A stretch of 64,000 bases of DNA from an uncultured Steroidobacter sp. (GTDB lineage: Bacteria; Pseudomonadota; Gammaproteobacteria; Steroidobacterales; Steroidobacteraceae), in NCBI GenBank assembly GCA_937864115.1, contig CALMII010000020.1, positions 186,001 to 250,000 on the forward strand. Direction: 5' to 3'. Below are positions 1 to 11,002 of the stretch, one piece after another (positions within the stretch are counted from its first letter, which is position 1; the number at the start of each line of letters is the position of its first letter). Under the pieces are notes generated by a model that was given only the letters and a program-made list of their open reading frames with translations, did no database searches and was not told where the DNA came from. The position numbers and the translations under genes were made by a program.

Positions 1-1
1 C

Positions 2-184
2 GAATCGCGCGAAGTGCTGCCCTATGCCCTCGCCATCGCCGCCTCCAGCTTCCTCTACATCGCCGTCGCCGATCTCATTCCAGGCCTGCACCGCCGCGTC
101 GATCCGGGATCGGGCGCGAAGCAGTTCGTGTGCATCGTGCTGGGGGTGGCGGTGATTTATGTGAGTCACAGCCTCGCGCATTAG
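2..184 (+). CDS. ZIP-family metal transporter, C-terminal fragment (cut by window edge)
   Basis: The reading frame enters from outside the window and ends at TAG (182-184), giving about 60 residues. The visible part begins with a hydrophobic helix containing [19 protein letters not shown], followed by a short loop and a last hydrophobic helix ending in YVSHSLAH. The AxSFLYIAxADLIPxLH pattern is typical of the last two membrane helices of ZIP (ZupT/SLC39-like) divalent-metal importers of the inner membrane. Only the C-terminus can be judged, so the metal (Zn, Fe or Mn) cannot be assigned. Confidence 0.7.
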   Translation, partial: ESREVLPYALAIAASSFLYIAVADLIPGLHRRVDPGSGAKQFVCIVLGVAVIYVSHSLAH

Positions 185-193
185 CGAGCGGCC

Positions 194-334
194 GACTGGC
201 AGCTGGCTGCTGGCGACTGGCCAGAGCACGAGAGGAATCGACATTTCCCCCTGAACTCCCGTTGATTTCCCCGATGGATTTCCCCACATCCGTCGGTAGT
301 TTCGTTCTGGCCAGCAGCCAGTCGCCAGCAGCCC
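194..334. repeat. Imperfect inverted repeat in the clpB leader (family R6)
   Basis: Left arm at 194-225 and right arm at 306-334 share a 16-base core GGCTGCTGGCGACTGG in opposite orientation, with about 80 bases between them. The right arm (306-328) is identical over 23 bases to 3661-3683 in the aspS leader. Both lie 20-25 bases before a start codon. The arms are built of short CCAG(C/T)(A/C)GCCAG units, so they may be slippage products. Confidence 0.6.
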
Positions 335-348
335 GGAGTTCCTACCAG

Positions 349-2931
<2,583 letters not shown>

Positions 2932-2946
2932 GGTTGGAAGAAAAAA

Positions 2947-3030
2947 CTGTGGGGCCGGCATCAGCCGGCCTCTGACTGTAGGTCAGGCTTCAGCCTGACT
3001 CTTAAGGCCGGCTGAAGCCGGCCCCACAGG
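2947..3030. repeat. R1 palindromic repeat, three-module copy
   Basis: Three modules in a row: an X palindrome (CTGTGGGGCCGGC..GCCGGCCTC), a Y palindrome (CTGTAGGTCAGGC-TT-CAGCCTGACTC) and a reverse X (GGCCGGCTGAAGCCGGCC then CCACAG). X modules at the two ends pair with each other, and each module is also self-complementary. It follows the clpB stop directly and may act as a terminator. Other copies: 39637, 54885, 58835, 62759. Confidence 0.85.
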
Positions 3031-3105
3031 ATCCCTCTCTCTTGAACTCGTCCGCCTTCCCCCTATGATGCCGCTCGGTCCGTCCGGCCCCCGAGCAACG
3101 AAAAC

Positions 3106-3495
3106 ATGCCCTTCTACGAATACGAGTGCAGCCACTGCAAGTTCTATGTCGAGACCCTGCAGAAGATCAGCGATGCGCCGCTGAAGAAATGCCCGAGCTG
3201 CGGCAGGCAGACGCTCAAGAAGCTGATATCGGCGCCCGTGTTTCGCCTGAAGGGCGAGGGCTGGTACGAGACCGACTTCAAGTCCGACAAGGAAAACAAG
3301 CGCAACCTGGTCGGCGAGGACAAGGAGCCGGAAACCAAGGCGGATGACGCCAGGAAGCCGGACTCGAAGACCGAGGCCAAGACGGAGTCCAAGGCCGAGT
3401 CGAAGCCTGCGGCCAAGAAGCCGGCGGCGAAGGCCAAGCCCGTGTCGAAGCCGAAGGCCAAGGCCAGGCCCGCGAAGAAGAAGTCGAAGCGCTGA
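3106..3495 (+). CDS. FmdB-type zinc-ribbon protein with basic Lys/Ala/Pro tail
   Basis: 129 aa. The N-terminal 45 residues form the FmdB/CxxC_CxxC_SSSS zinc ribbon: C8-x2-C11 and C29-x2-C32 after MPFYEYEC. The family is named after a putative regulator of formamidase in Methylophilus, but its role in most bacteria is unknown. Residues 75-129 are low-complexity Lys/Ala/Pro/Ser repeats resembling histone H1-like tails, which could bind nucleic acid (inference). The position just upstream of aspS is common for this family in proteobacteria and supports the call. Confidence 0.88.
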   Translation: MPFYEYECSHCKFYVETLQKISDAPLKKCPSCGRQTLKKLISAPVFRLKGEGWYETDFKSDKENKRNLVGEDKEPETKADDARKPDSKTEAKTESKAESKPAAKKPAAKAKPVSKPKAKARPAKKKSKR

Positions 3496-3505
3496 AGCTT
3501 TTCTT

Positions 3506-3530
3506 CCTCTCCCGCCAGCGGGGGAGGGGA
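3506..3530. repeat. R2-like GC-rich hairpin after fmdB
   Basis: CCTCTCCCGCCAGCGGGGGAGGGG forms a single hairpin preceded by TTTTCTT. It resembles one arm of the R2 repeats (CCTCCGCGCAGCGGGGGAGG). The location just after the fmdB stop suits a terminator, but there is no T-run on the plus-strand side. Confidence 0.5.
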
Positions 3531-3660
3531 CCGGAACCGTTCCTTGCGCCTCCCCATGCCGCTTCCGTAACATCGCGCGCTCGCGATCGGGGCTACAGGT
3601 GCTGCCCCGCTGCGAAAGTCCACTTAGCGCCATACCCCTTTGAAGGGCCTCCGGTTTTTC

Positions 3661-3683
3661 TCTGGCCAGCAGCCAGTCGCCAG
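3661..3683 (+). repeat. R6 repeat in the aspS leader
   Basis: Twenty-three bases identical to 306-328 in the clpB leader, beginning TCTGGCCAGCAGCCAG and ending GTCGCCAG. It ends 23 bases before the aspS start codon, as the other copy ends 20 bases before clpB. Confidence 0.75.
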
Positions 3684-3706
3684 TCGCCCTCCTGGTCCCG
3701 AATCCC

Positions 3707-5485
3707 ATGCGTTCCCACTACTGCGGTCAGGTCAACGAATCCCTCATCGGTCAGGACGTCAGCGTCGCCGGCTGGGTCCATCGCCGACGCGATCATGGCG
3801 GCGTCATCTTCGTCGACCTGCGCGACCGCGAAGGTCTGCTGCAGATCGTCTTCGATCCGGACCGCAAGGATGTCTTCACCCACGCCGAGCGCCTGCGCAG
3901 CGAGTTCTGCATCCGCATCACCGGCAAGGTGCGTGCGCGTCCGTCCGGCACGGTGAACTCGAACCTCGCCTCGGGCCAGGTCGAACTGCTGGCGAACGAA
4001 CTGGAAATCCTCAATCGTTCGGAGACGCCGCCGTTCCATCACGACGAAGCGACCAACGAAGAGCTGCGCCTCAAGTACCGCTACCTCGACCTGCGTCGCG
4101 ACGTGATGCAGCAGCGCCTGCGCCTGCGCCACAAGGTGACGCGCGCGATGCGCACGTTCCTCGACGAGAACGGCTTCATCGACGTCGAAACGCCGATGCT
4201 CACCAAGGCGACGCCGGAAGGTGCACGCGACTATCTCGTGCCGAGCCGCACGCACGCCGGGCATTTCTTCGCGCTGCCGCAGTCGCCGCAGCTGTTCAAG
4301 CAGCTGCTGATGATGTCGGGCTTCGATCGCTACTATCAGATCGTCAAGTGCTTCCGCGACGAAGACCTGCGCGCGGATCGCCAGCCCGAATTCACCCAGC
4401 TCGATATCGAGACTTCGTTCATGAACGAAGCCGAGATCACTGCGCTGATGGAGAAACTGGCGCGCTACCTCTTCAAGACGGCGATCGATGTCGATCTGCC
4501 CGATCCGTTCCCGCGCATCACGTTCGAAGAAGCGATGCGCCGCTACGGCTCCGACAAGCCCGACCTGCGCATCGACCTGGAACTCGTCGACGTCGCCGAC
4601 CTGGTGAAGGACTGCGAATTCAAGGTATTCGCTGGTCCCGCATCGAGCGCCGACGGCCGCGTTGCCGCGCTGCGCGTGCCTGCCGGCGGCACGAAGATGA
4701 CGCGCAAGGAAATCGACGACTGCACGACCTTCGTCGCCCGCTACGGCGCGAAGGGCCTCGCGTACGTGAAGGTCAACGAGAAGGCGAAGGGTCGCGACGG
4801 CCTGCAATCGCCCATCCTCAAGTTCCTGAGCGATGCCGCGATCAACGGCATTCTCGAACGTACCGGTGCCGTCGACGGCGACATCATTTTCTTCGGCGCC
4901 GACAAGGCCAAGGTCGTGAACGATTCGCTCGGCGCGCTGCGCCTGAAGATCGGCAACGATCTCGGCCTGGTCGCCACCGGCTGGCGTCCGCTGTGGGTCG
5001 TGAACTTCCCGATGTTCGAATGGGATGCCGACGAGAAGCGCTGGGCCGCCATGCATCACCCGTTCACCGCGCCGCGCGATCCCGATCCGGCCGTGCTGCG
5101 CGCCGATCCGGCGAACGCCGTGAGCCAGGGCTACGACATGGTGCTGAACGGTTCGGAGATCGGCGGCGGCTCGGTGCGTATCCACCGCGGCGAAATGCAG
5201 TCGGCCGTGTTCGACCTGCTCGGCATCGGCGCAGAAGAACAGGTGCGCAAATTCGGCTTCCTGCTCGATGCGCTCAAGTACGGCACCCCGCCGCACGGCG
5301 GCATCGCCTTCGGCCTCGATCGTCTCGTCATGCTGATGGCCGGCGCCGAGAGCATCCGCGACGTGATCGCGTTCCCGAAGACGCAGACGGCCGCGGATCT
5401 CATGACGGACGCGCCGACGACGGTCAGCGAACAGCAGCTCAAGGAGTTGCATATCCGCGTGAAGTTGCCGGTGAAGGCGGAATGA
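3707..5485 (+). CDS. aspS: Aspartyl-tRNA synthetase, bacterial type
   Basis: 592 aa, normal length for bacterial AspRS. An OB-fold anticodon-binding domain covers about 1-110. The class-II catalytic core is split by the bacterial GAD insertion (about 285-420). Motif 2 is seen as [14 protein letters not shown] and motif 3 as GIAFGLDRL near the C-terminus. His30 in RRDHGG and Gly81 line up with the residues (His31, Gly81 region) that make Pseudomonas aeruginosa AspRS non-discriminating, so the enzyme probably also charges tRNA-Asn for the GatCAB amidotransferase route (inference). Start MRSHYCG is the family start. Confidence 0.97.
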   Translation: MRSHYCGQVNESLIGQDVSVAGWVHRRRDHGGVIFVDLRDREGLLQIVFDPDRKDVFTHAERLRSEFCIRITGKVRARPSGTVNSNLASGQVELLANELEILNRSETPPFHHDEATNEELRLKYRYLDLRRDVMQQRLRLRHKVTRAMRTFLDENGFIDVETPMLTKATPEGARDYLVPSRTHAGHFFALPQSPQLFKQLLMMSGFDRYYQIVKCFRDEDLRADRQPEFTQLDIETSFMNEAEITALMEKLARYLFKTAIDVDLPDPFPRITFEEAMRRYGSDKPDLRIDLELVDVADLVKDCEFKVFAGPASSADGRVAALRVPAGGTKMTRKEIDDCTTFVARYGAKGLAYVKVNEKAKGRDGLQSPILKFLSDAAINGILERTGAVDGDIIFFGADKAKVVNDSLGALRLKIGNDLGLVATGWRPLWVVNFPMFEWDADEKRWAAMHHPFTAPRDPDPAVLRADPANAVSQGYDMVLNGSEIGGGSVRIHRGEMQSAVFDLLGIGAEEQVRKFGFLLDALKYGTPPHGGIAFGLDRLVMLMAGAESIRDVIAFPKTQTAADLMTDAPTTVSEQQLKELHIRVKLPVKAE

Positions 5486-5492
5486 TGACGGA

Positions 5493-5588
5493 AAGGCTAC
5501 AGGCTACAGGCTGCAGGCGACAGGCCAGCAGATTCCGATCATGTCTTCTTCTGGCGTGTCGCCCGTAGCCCTAGCCTGTAGCCGCCAG
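5493..5588. repeat. CTACAGG-unit inverted repeat between aspS and the hydrolase
   Basis: Tandem GGCTACA-GGCTACA-GGCTGCA-GGCGACA-GGCC units (about 5494-5525) face TAGCCCTAGCCTGTAGCCGCCAG (5563-5587). The two sides can pair as a long stem. The unit resembles the R6 repeats in rhythm (GGCTGCAGGCGACAGG) but has different letters. Confidence 0.55.
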
Positions 5589-5590
5589 CG

Positions 5591-6232
5591 ATGTCCTCAT
5601 CGCTCATCATCCTCGTCCACGGCCTCTGGATGTCCGGCTTCGAACTGGGCGTTCTCAAACATCGGCTCGAAGCGGACGGACGGTTTCGCGCCGTGCCGTT
5701 TTCCTATCCTTCCCTGCGCGGCTCGATGGCCGATCACGTCAGAAGCCTCATCGATTTCGCGCGGACACAGAAGGCCGACGAACTGCACTTCGTCGGCCAC
5801 AGTCTCGGCGGACTCGTGGTGCTGAAGGCATTGCAGGTGACGGACGATCTGCCGCCCGGCCGCGCGGTGCTGATGGGCACGCCGCTGCAGGGGTCGAAGG
5901 CGGCGCAAGGCGTCGCGCGGATGGTGCCGTTCGGCAAGGCGATACTCGGTCACGCGGTGAACGAGGAAATCGTCGAGTGTCAGCCGCGCGAATGGTCGGG
6001 ACGCCGCGAAATCGGCGTGATTGCGGGTTCGATGGGCATGGGGCTCGGACGCCTGTTCGCCCAGCTGCAGGCCGATCACGATGGCACCGTGCTGGTCGAG
6101 GAGACGCGCCTGCCGGGATCGAAAGATCACGTCGTGCTGTCGACGTCGCATACGGGAATGCTGTTTTCGGCGGAAGTGGCGCGGCAGGCGGAGCGCTTCC
6201 TGCTCGATGGGCAGTTCGACAAATCGAGTTGA
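5591..6232 (+). CDS. Small alpha/beta hydrolase (lipase/PGAP1-like)
   Basis: 213 aa. The fold starts with a hydrophobic strand and the oxyanion segment LVHGLWMSG, followed by the nucleophile elbow GHSLGG (Ser in HFVGHSLGGLVVLKAL near residue 76). A late His in KDHVVLSTSHTGML may complete the triad. There is no signal peptide, so a cytoplasmic esterase or lipase is likely. Similar short hydrolases occur in many gammaproteobacteria, but the substrate is unknown. It lies 105 bases after aspS and converges with mutS. Confidence 0.75.
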   Translation: MSSSLIILVHGLWMSGFELGVLKHRLEADGRFRAVPFSYPSLRGSMADHVRSLIDFARTQKADELHFVGHSLGGLVVLKALQVTDDLPPGRAVLMGTPLQGSKAAQGVARMVPFGKAILGHAVNEEIVECQPREWSGRREIGVIAGSMGMGLGRLFAQLQADHDGTVLVEETRLPGSKDHVVLSTSHTGMLFSAEVARQAERFLLDGQFDKSS

Positions 6233-6244
6233 GGTTGAATGACG

Positions 6245-6340
6245 CGTCCCTTCCTCCGCGCAGCGGGGGAAGGACAGGATGGGGGTGCTTCGAACTGCCC
6301 CCACCCCAGCCCTCCCCCGCTGCGCGGAGGAGGGGGCAGA
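6245..6340. repeat. R2 palindrome at the hydrolase/mutS convergent junction
   Basis: Left arm CCTTCCTCCGCGCAGCGGGG (about 6249) and right arm CCCCGCTGCGCGGAGGAGGG (about 6317) are complementary, with GGGGGTG..CCCCCACCCC extending the pairing. It fills almost the whole gap between the hydrolase stop and the mutS stop and probably works as a two-way terminator (inference). Other copies: 52721 and 62714. Confidence 0.8.
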
Positions 6341-6345
6341 CCAGA

Positions 6346-8937
6346 TTACTTCGCCAACTCCCTCAGCCGATACAGCGCCTCCAGCGCCGCCCGCGGCGTC
6401 AGCGAATCCGGATCGAGACCCCTCAGTGCCGCCACCGCCGCGTGCTCCTCGATTTCCACCGGCATCGCCAGCAGCAATTCCTGCTGCGGCGTCGCTGCCT
6501 GCGTCACCGCCGATCTTCGTTCCAGTTCCTGCAGATAACGTCGCGCTGCCGTGATCACCTTCGACGGCACGCCCGCCAGCGCCGCCACCTGCAATCCATA
6601 ACTCTGGTTCGCCGGCCCTTCCTTCACCGTGTGCAGGAAGATCAGCTTGTCGCCGTGTTCCGTCGCATCCAGATGCACGTTCGCGCAGCCTTCGAGTTCC
6701 TTGTCCAGCGACGTCAGCTCGAAGTAATGCGTCGCGAACAGCGTGAACGCGCGTACGTTCTTCGCGATGTGCGTCGCACAGGCCCACGCCAGAGAGAGGC
6801 CGTCGTAGGTGCTGGTGCCGCGGCCGATCTCGTCCATCAGCACCAGGCTGTGTTCGGTGGCGTTGTTGAGGATGTTGGCGGCCTCGGTCATTTCCAGCAT
6901 GAAGGTCGAGCGTCCGCCCGCGAGATCGTCCGACGCGCCGATGCGCGTGAACACGCGATCGACCGGGCCGATGCGTGCCGCCGTCGCCGGCACATAGCTG
7001 CCGATGCGCGCCAGGATCACGATCAGCGCCGTCTGGCGCATGAACGTCGACTTGCCGCCCATGTTCGGGCCGGTGATCACCAGCATGCGGCGTGCATCGC
7101 CGAACTGCAGATCGTTCGGAACGAACGGCTGATCGATGAAGCGCTCGACCACCGGGTGGCGGCCTTCGGCAATTTCGATCACCGGCTCGTCGGTGAGCGT
7201 CGGCGGCGCATAGCGCAGTGCCATCGCACGCTCCGCGAAATTCGACAGCACATCGAGCGCGGCCAGCGCTGCGGCCGTGTTCTGCAGTTCTGCCAGCCGC
7301 ACGATGAGCTGATCGAGCAGTTCGTCGTACAACTGCTTTTCGCGTGCCAGCGCCCGATCGCGCGCCCCGAGCACCTTGTCCTCGAACTCCTTCAGCTCCG
7401 GCGTGATGTAGCGCTCGGCATTCTTCACCGTCTGACGGCGGTGATAGTCCGGCGGCACCTTGTCCGCGAGACTGCGGCTCAGCTCGATGTAATAACCCTG
7501 CACGCGGTTGTAGCCGAGCCGCAGGCTGGGGATGCCGGTGCGCTCGCGCTCGCGCGTTTCGAGATCGAGCAGGTATTGATCCGAGTGTTCGCTGATGAGT
7601 TTCAGCTCGTCAAGCTGGGCATCGTAGCCGGCGGCAATCACGCCGCCGTCGCGCAGGATAGGCGGTGGATTTTCAATAATGGCGCGGGCGAGCAGCGCGT
7701 GAATGTCGGGATACGTGCCGACTTGCTGCCGCAACTGCTGCAACAAAGGCGCTTCTTCCTTCTCCAGCAGTTGCTGCAGTTCCGGCAGTTTCGCCAGCGC
7801 ATCGCGCAACTGCGCCAGGTCGCGCGGTCGCGCGCTTTTCAGTGCGACGCGTGCGAGGCCGCGTTCGATGTCGCCGACATGATTCAGCAGATCGTGCAGC
7901 GCCGAGTACAGGCCCTGATCGATCAGCGCTGCGACCGCACTCAATCGCAGTTCGACCGTGCGCCGATCGCGCAGCGGCCGATGCAGCCAGCGCCGCAGCT
8001 CGCGCCCACCCATCGCCGTCGCCGTCTGATCCAGCACGGCGGCGACGGTGCATTCCGGCCGGTCCGCCAGGCTGATTTCGAGTTCGAGATTGCGACGCGT
8101 CGCGGCGTCGAGCAGCACGGCATCGCTGCGTTCTTCCGTGCGCAATCCGCGCAGATGCGGCAGCGCCGCTTTCTGGGTATCACGCACGTACTGCAGCAGA
8201 CAGCCGGCGGCGCGGATCGCAAAGCCGTAACCATCGCAGCCGAAGCCCGACAGATCGCGTGTACCGAACTGTTCGCACAGCGTGCGCGTCGAGGTTTCCA
8301 GATCGAAGTGCCAGATCGGCCGCTCGCGTGTGTGACATTGCACACCCGCGGCAGGCGTCTGTTCCGGCAGCAGCAGTTCGGCGGGCCGCAGCCGCTCGAT
8401 CTCGCTGCTCAGCGCTTCATCGCCCGTTCCTTCGAGCACGCTGAACCGGCCGCTCGACAGCTCGAGCCACGCAAGTCCGAAGCCATCGCGCTCGCGATAC
8501 AGCGCCGCCAGCAGGTTGTCGCGCCGCGCATCGAGGAATGCATCGTCCGTCACCGTGCCCGGCGTGACGACACGAACCACCTGCCGCTCCACCGGACCCT
8601 TCGACTTCGCCGGATCGCCGATCTGCTCGCAGATCGCCACCGACTCGCCCTTGCGCACGAGCCGCGCGAGATAGGACTCCGCGCTGTGATACGGCACCCC
8701 CGCCATCGGAATCGGCTGCCCCGCCGACTGCCCCCGCGCCGTCAGCGTGATGTCGAGCAGCCGCGCCGCCCGCTTCGCGTCATCGAAGAACAGCTCGTAG
8801 AAATCGCCCATCCGGTAGAACAGCAGCGTGTCGGGGTGCTGCGCCTTGAGGCGCAGGTACTGCTGCATTACCGGCGTATGCCCCGCGAAGGGATCGGGCA
8901 GCTCCGGGGCGGGGCTTTTGTCCTTGGGATTCAACAA
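6346..8937 (-). CDS. mutS: DNA mismatch repair protein MutS
   Basis: 863 aa, normal length. MutS recognises mismatches and small loops and recruits MutL. The mismatch-reading FxE motif is Phe46-Tyr-Glu48 in YRMGDFYE. Connector, lever and clamp domains follow. The ABC-type ATPase has Walker [10 protein letters not shown] near residue 622 and Walker [13 protein letters not shown] near 700, and the C-terminal helices end in LYRLRELAK. In Pseudomonas, mutS lies close to cinA-recA; here a 14-kb accessory block stands between mutS and pncC-recA. Confidence 0.97.
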   Translation of the reverse strand: MLNPKDKSPAPELPDPFAGHTPVMQQYLRLKAQHPDTLLFYRMGDFYELFFDDAKRAARLLDITLTARGQSAGQPIPMAGVPYHSAESYLARLVRKGESVAICEQIGDPAKSKGPVERQVVRVVTPGTVTDDAFLDARRDNLLAALYRERDGFGLAWLELSSGRFSVLEGTGDEALSSEIERLRPAELLLPEQTPAAGVQCHTRERPIWHFDLETSTRTLCEQFGTRDLSGFGCDGYGFAIRAAGCLLQYVRDTQKAALPHLRGLRTEERSDAVLLDAATRRNLELEISLADRPECTVAAVLDQTATAMGGRELRRWLHRPLRDRRTVELRLSAVAALIDQGLYSALHDLLNHVGDIERGLARVALKSARPRDLAQLRDALAKLPELQQLLEKEEAPLLQQLRQQVGTYPDIHALLARAIIENPPPILRDGGVIAAGYDAQLDELKLISEHSDQYLLDLETRERERTGIPSLRLGYNRVQGYYIELSRSLADKVPPDYHRRQTVKNAERYITPELKEFEDKVLGARDRALAREKQLYDELLDQLIVRLAELQNTAAALAALDVLSNFAERAMALRYAPPTLTDEPVIEIAEGRHPVVERFIDQPFVPNDLQFGDARRMLVITGPNMGGKSTFMRQTALIVILARIGSYVPATAARIGPVDRVFTRIGASDDLAGGRSTFMLEMTEAANILNNATEHSLVLMDEIGRGTSTYDGLSLAWACATHIAKNVRAFTLFATHYFELTSLDKELEGCANVHLDATEHGDKLIFLHTVKEGPANQSYGLQVAALAGVPSKVITAARRYLQELERRSAVTQAATPQQELLLAMPVEIEEHAAVAALRGLDPDSLTPRAALEALYRLRELAK

Positions 8938-8961
8938 TTTCTGCGGTTCCGGGAATCGTGA

Positions 8962-10239
8962 TCAGGAGGGTTTCGCGACGGCCGGATTTTCCAGTCGGAA
9001 ACCGCCGTAGACGAAAGACCGCGAAATACTATCGCAGTCGCGTTCGCTGACGCCTTCCCGGCGAGCGACTTCGTACCAGCGAGACCGGACTGCGGTTTCC
9101 ATTCCGTCGATGATCTTCATTGCTTCTTCTGGCGTGAGCAGGAAGCGGGCGCACTGCGAGCGCAGATTCTGCGCGCTTGCATGTCGGCCGAGGTCGCCGA
9201 CGGTCATGGCGAGGTCGCGTCGTTCGATGCCCACGTGGGGCATCGGGGTCAGGTCGTATGCAGGAGAGAGCTGCCACGACGTGCCGGGCGCGATGACCGC
9301 ATGATTGCGCGGGTGATCGTCGGTGTTGGAGATGAGTGCGTTGAACACCATGCGCATGAAGAGTTCGCGCGCATCGGCCTTCGGGTTCTCGCATAGGCGC
9401 CGTAGTTCCTCTGCGAGGATCAGATACGACCATCGCTCGCGATTCTGGTGGGAATCGCCGGTGCGCAGCAGGGTCAGGGCGGAGAGCATCCGGGCGCGGA
9501 GATAGCCGGCGTCGCTGCGCTCGCGATCAAAGCGTCGCACCAGCAGCACGTCGCACTCGCCGACTTGAACGACGCGCGAATGCGCGACCCGCAGGCCGCA
9601 TTCGTGTGCCAGACGCAGCATTGCATGTTCGACGCGCGCCTGATTCCAGCGATCATCCTGGCGATTGAACTTGGCGATCCAGAGCGCGCCCGCATCTTCG
9701 ACGACGGTCTTGGGTCGGGCGCCGCCCATCGACGTGCCCAGCAACAGCAGATCCTGCGCCTGTAGCCGGTCGCGGTTGTCTGGTTCGATTTCCTCGCGCA
9801 GGAGGGCATCGGCCAGCTCTTGCAGCCGCGCCAGTTCGATCGTGCGGTTGAACTGGCGTCTCGGTGCCGGCGGTTCGACATTCAGACCGAAGCCCAGGGC
9901 GCCTGCGCGATCGTCCGGGGATTGCAGCAGGTAGTCGAGTTCGCCCAGCGCGGCAACGCCGGCATGTTTTTCGATGACGCGCCGGCCCCAGTAGTCCGGG
10001 CTCGCGTCGCGCAGCGCGCCGAATACGCCTTTCAGTTGCACGTTTTCAAACGTGCGATCACCGAGCGGCAATTCGATGGGATCGAGCGGCACCGCGTCGG
10101 TGCGCGCCAGATAGCTGCGGCCATAGACGAAACGGCTGAACGGCAATCCGTTGCGATCGGCTGCCAGCACGAACCGACCCGCTGTCACGAAGTCGGTTGC
10201 GCCAGGCAACATGAGGTAGACAAAACATTCAGAAGTCAT
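8962..10239 (-). CDS. hipA: HipA-family serine/threonine kinase toxin (module 1)
   Basis: 425 aa. HipA kinases phosphorylate translation factors or tRNA synthetases and are neutralised by HipB. Visible motifs are the glycine-rich loop LGTSMGGARPK, the ATP-contacting Lys in WIAKFNR, the catalytic loop SNTDDHPRNH near residue 302-310, and the metal-binding YDL in LSPAYDLTP. The start MTSECFVYL overlaps the end of the upstream hipB by 11 bases; the frame is open further upstream, but that part lies inside hipB. The kinase residues look intact. The target cannot be told from sequence. Confidence 0.9.
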   Translation of the reverse strand: MTSECFVYLMLPGATDFVTAGRFVLAADRNGLPFSRFVYGRSYLARTDAVPLDPIELPLGDRTFENVQLKGVFGALRDASPDYWGRRVIEKHAGVAALGELDYLLQSPDDRAGALGFGLNVEPPAPRRQFNRTIELARLQELADALLREEIEPDNRDRLQAQDLLLLGTSMGGARPKTVVEDAGALWIAKFNRQDDRWNQARVEHAMLRLAHECGLRVAHSRVVQVGECDVLLVRRFDRERSDAGYLRARMLSALTLLRTGDSHQNRERWSYLILAEELRRLCENPKADARELFMRMVFNALISNTDDHPRNHAVIAPGTSWQLSPAYDLTPMPHVGIERRDLAMTVGDLGRHASAQNLRSQCARFLLTPEEAMKIIDGMETAVRSRWYEVARREGVSERDCDSISRSFVYGGFRLENPAVAKPS

Positions 10240-10570
10240 TGTCGAGCGCCCCTTTGCTGGTCGGATAGGCGTTCGAGCGCTGGGCGAGCGCGCGCATCGT
10301 GGTCTCATCGCGCGCGGGATCGGCGACGTCGTCGATCTGAGCTGCGAGACCGTACAGCCATAGCAGGCCCACATAGACGCCCACGGCGGTCCCCGCCTTG
10401 CCGGCCTCCGCGGTTGCTATGACTCGGCGGCCTACTCCGAGCTTGGCTGCCACGTGATCCATCGACAGATTGCGGGCGAGGCGGGCGGTCCGCAGCCGGG
10501 TGCCCAGTTGCTTGAGTGCGTTCTCGACCTCTGCGGGGGGCGCGCGAAAGACGGTGTTGTTTTTTGGCAT
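10229..10570 (-). CDS. hipB: HipB-like antitoxin, HTH (module 1)
   Basis: 113 aa from the ATG at 10570 (MPKNNTVF). A TTG in frame at 10588 is possible but has no ribosome site. Residues about 20-75 form a helix-turn-helix (LGTRLRTARLARNLSMDHVAAKLGVGRRVI pattern, given here only as a family match). It is co-transcribed with hipA and overlaps it by 11 bases. A 37-base AT-rich dyad (10576-10612) sits immediately before the start, suggesting autorepression as in known HipBA systems. Confidence 0.8.
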   Translation of the reverse strand: MPKNNTVFRAPPAEVENALKQLGTRLRTARLARNLSMDHVAAKLGVGRRVIATAEAGKAGTAVGVYVGLLWLYGLAAQIDDVADPARDETTMRALAQRSNAYPTSKGALDNDF

Positions 10571-10575
10571 GGGCG

Positions 10576-10612
10576 TTAAAGAGACCAAATTAGTAAATTT
10601 TGAGTCCTTTAA
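10576..10612. promoter_or_regulatory. Candidate operator for hipBA module 1
   Basis: An AT-rich dyad whose ends are TTAAAG and CTTTAA, with inner arms ACCAAATT and AAATTTTGAGT. It lies 5 bases upstream of the ATG of the minus-strand hipB, where an autorepressor would block transcription. This is seen by eye; binding is inferred. Confidence 0.45.
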
Positions 10613-10676
10613 AGATCAATGTCAGAACCACGCCCGTCAAGGACACCGCACACGAGAACGTGCCTCGATTCTCGAT

Positions 10677-10736
10677 ATGCATCATATGTAATTCATATTT
10701 AGATTTATAAAGTTACATGCATCATATAAGATTCAT
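10677..10736. promoter_or_regulatory. Pair of 20-bp direct repeats before hipBA module 2
   Basis: Two copies, 10677-10696 and 10717-10736, each start ATGCATCATAT and end ATTCAT, with start-to-start spacing of exactly 40 bases (about four helix turns). The second ends 2 bases before the start codon at 10739. The segment is much richer in A/T than its surroundings. Likely an operator for cooperative binding of the module-2 HTH protein. Confidence 0.55.
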
Positions 10737-10738
10737 TA

Positions 10739-11002
10739 ATGAGTGTGATTACATCACTTGCCGATCTCGCAACCCTGTTCAAACAGGCCAGGCAGAAAAC
10801 CGGACTGTCGCAAGCTCAGCTCGCGGAGCCGCTCGGGATGAGCCGCGCCACCATTTCGGCCATCGAGGGCGGGCGGTGTGAGGAAATCGGCTTTGCCAAG
10901 CTGGTCGCCCTCCTGGAACGGGTGGGGCTTGAGATCACCATCGCCCCACGCAAAGGCCGGCCGACGATCGATGACCTGCGGGCGGAGCGCCGAAGGCCGT
11001 GA
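10739..11002 (+). CDS. HipB-like HTH antitoxin (module 2)
   Basis: 87 aa XRE-type helix-turn-helix protein. The HTH spans about 12-66 and includes KTGLSQAQLAEPLGMSRATIS. A short hydrophobic-basic tail (GLEITIAPRKGRP) follows, like short HipB proteins. It overlaps the next gene by 4 bases (GTGA), so translation is probably coupled. Divergent from module 1 across a 168-base intergenic region. Confidence 0.88.
   Translation: MSVITSLADLATLFKQARQKTGLSQAQLAEPLGMSRATISAIEGGRCEEIGFAKLVALLERVGLEITIAPRKGRPTIDDLRAERRRP

Noticed and set aside
130..348. N-terminal extension of ClpB
   Set aside because: It covers the end of the ZIP gene and an inverted repeat; ClpB similarity begins at [10 protein letters not shown] (349).
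3593..5452. Long minus-strand open frame opposite aspS
   Set aside because: Shadow of aspS codons; no recognisable domain and no start context.
5977..8961. Long plus-strand open frame opposite mutS
   Set aside because: Arg/Gln/His-rich translation with no domain; it is the antisense of a clear mutS gene, common in high-GC DNA.
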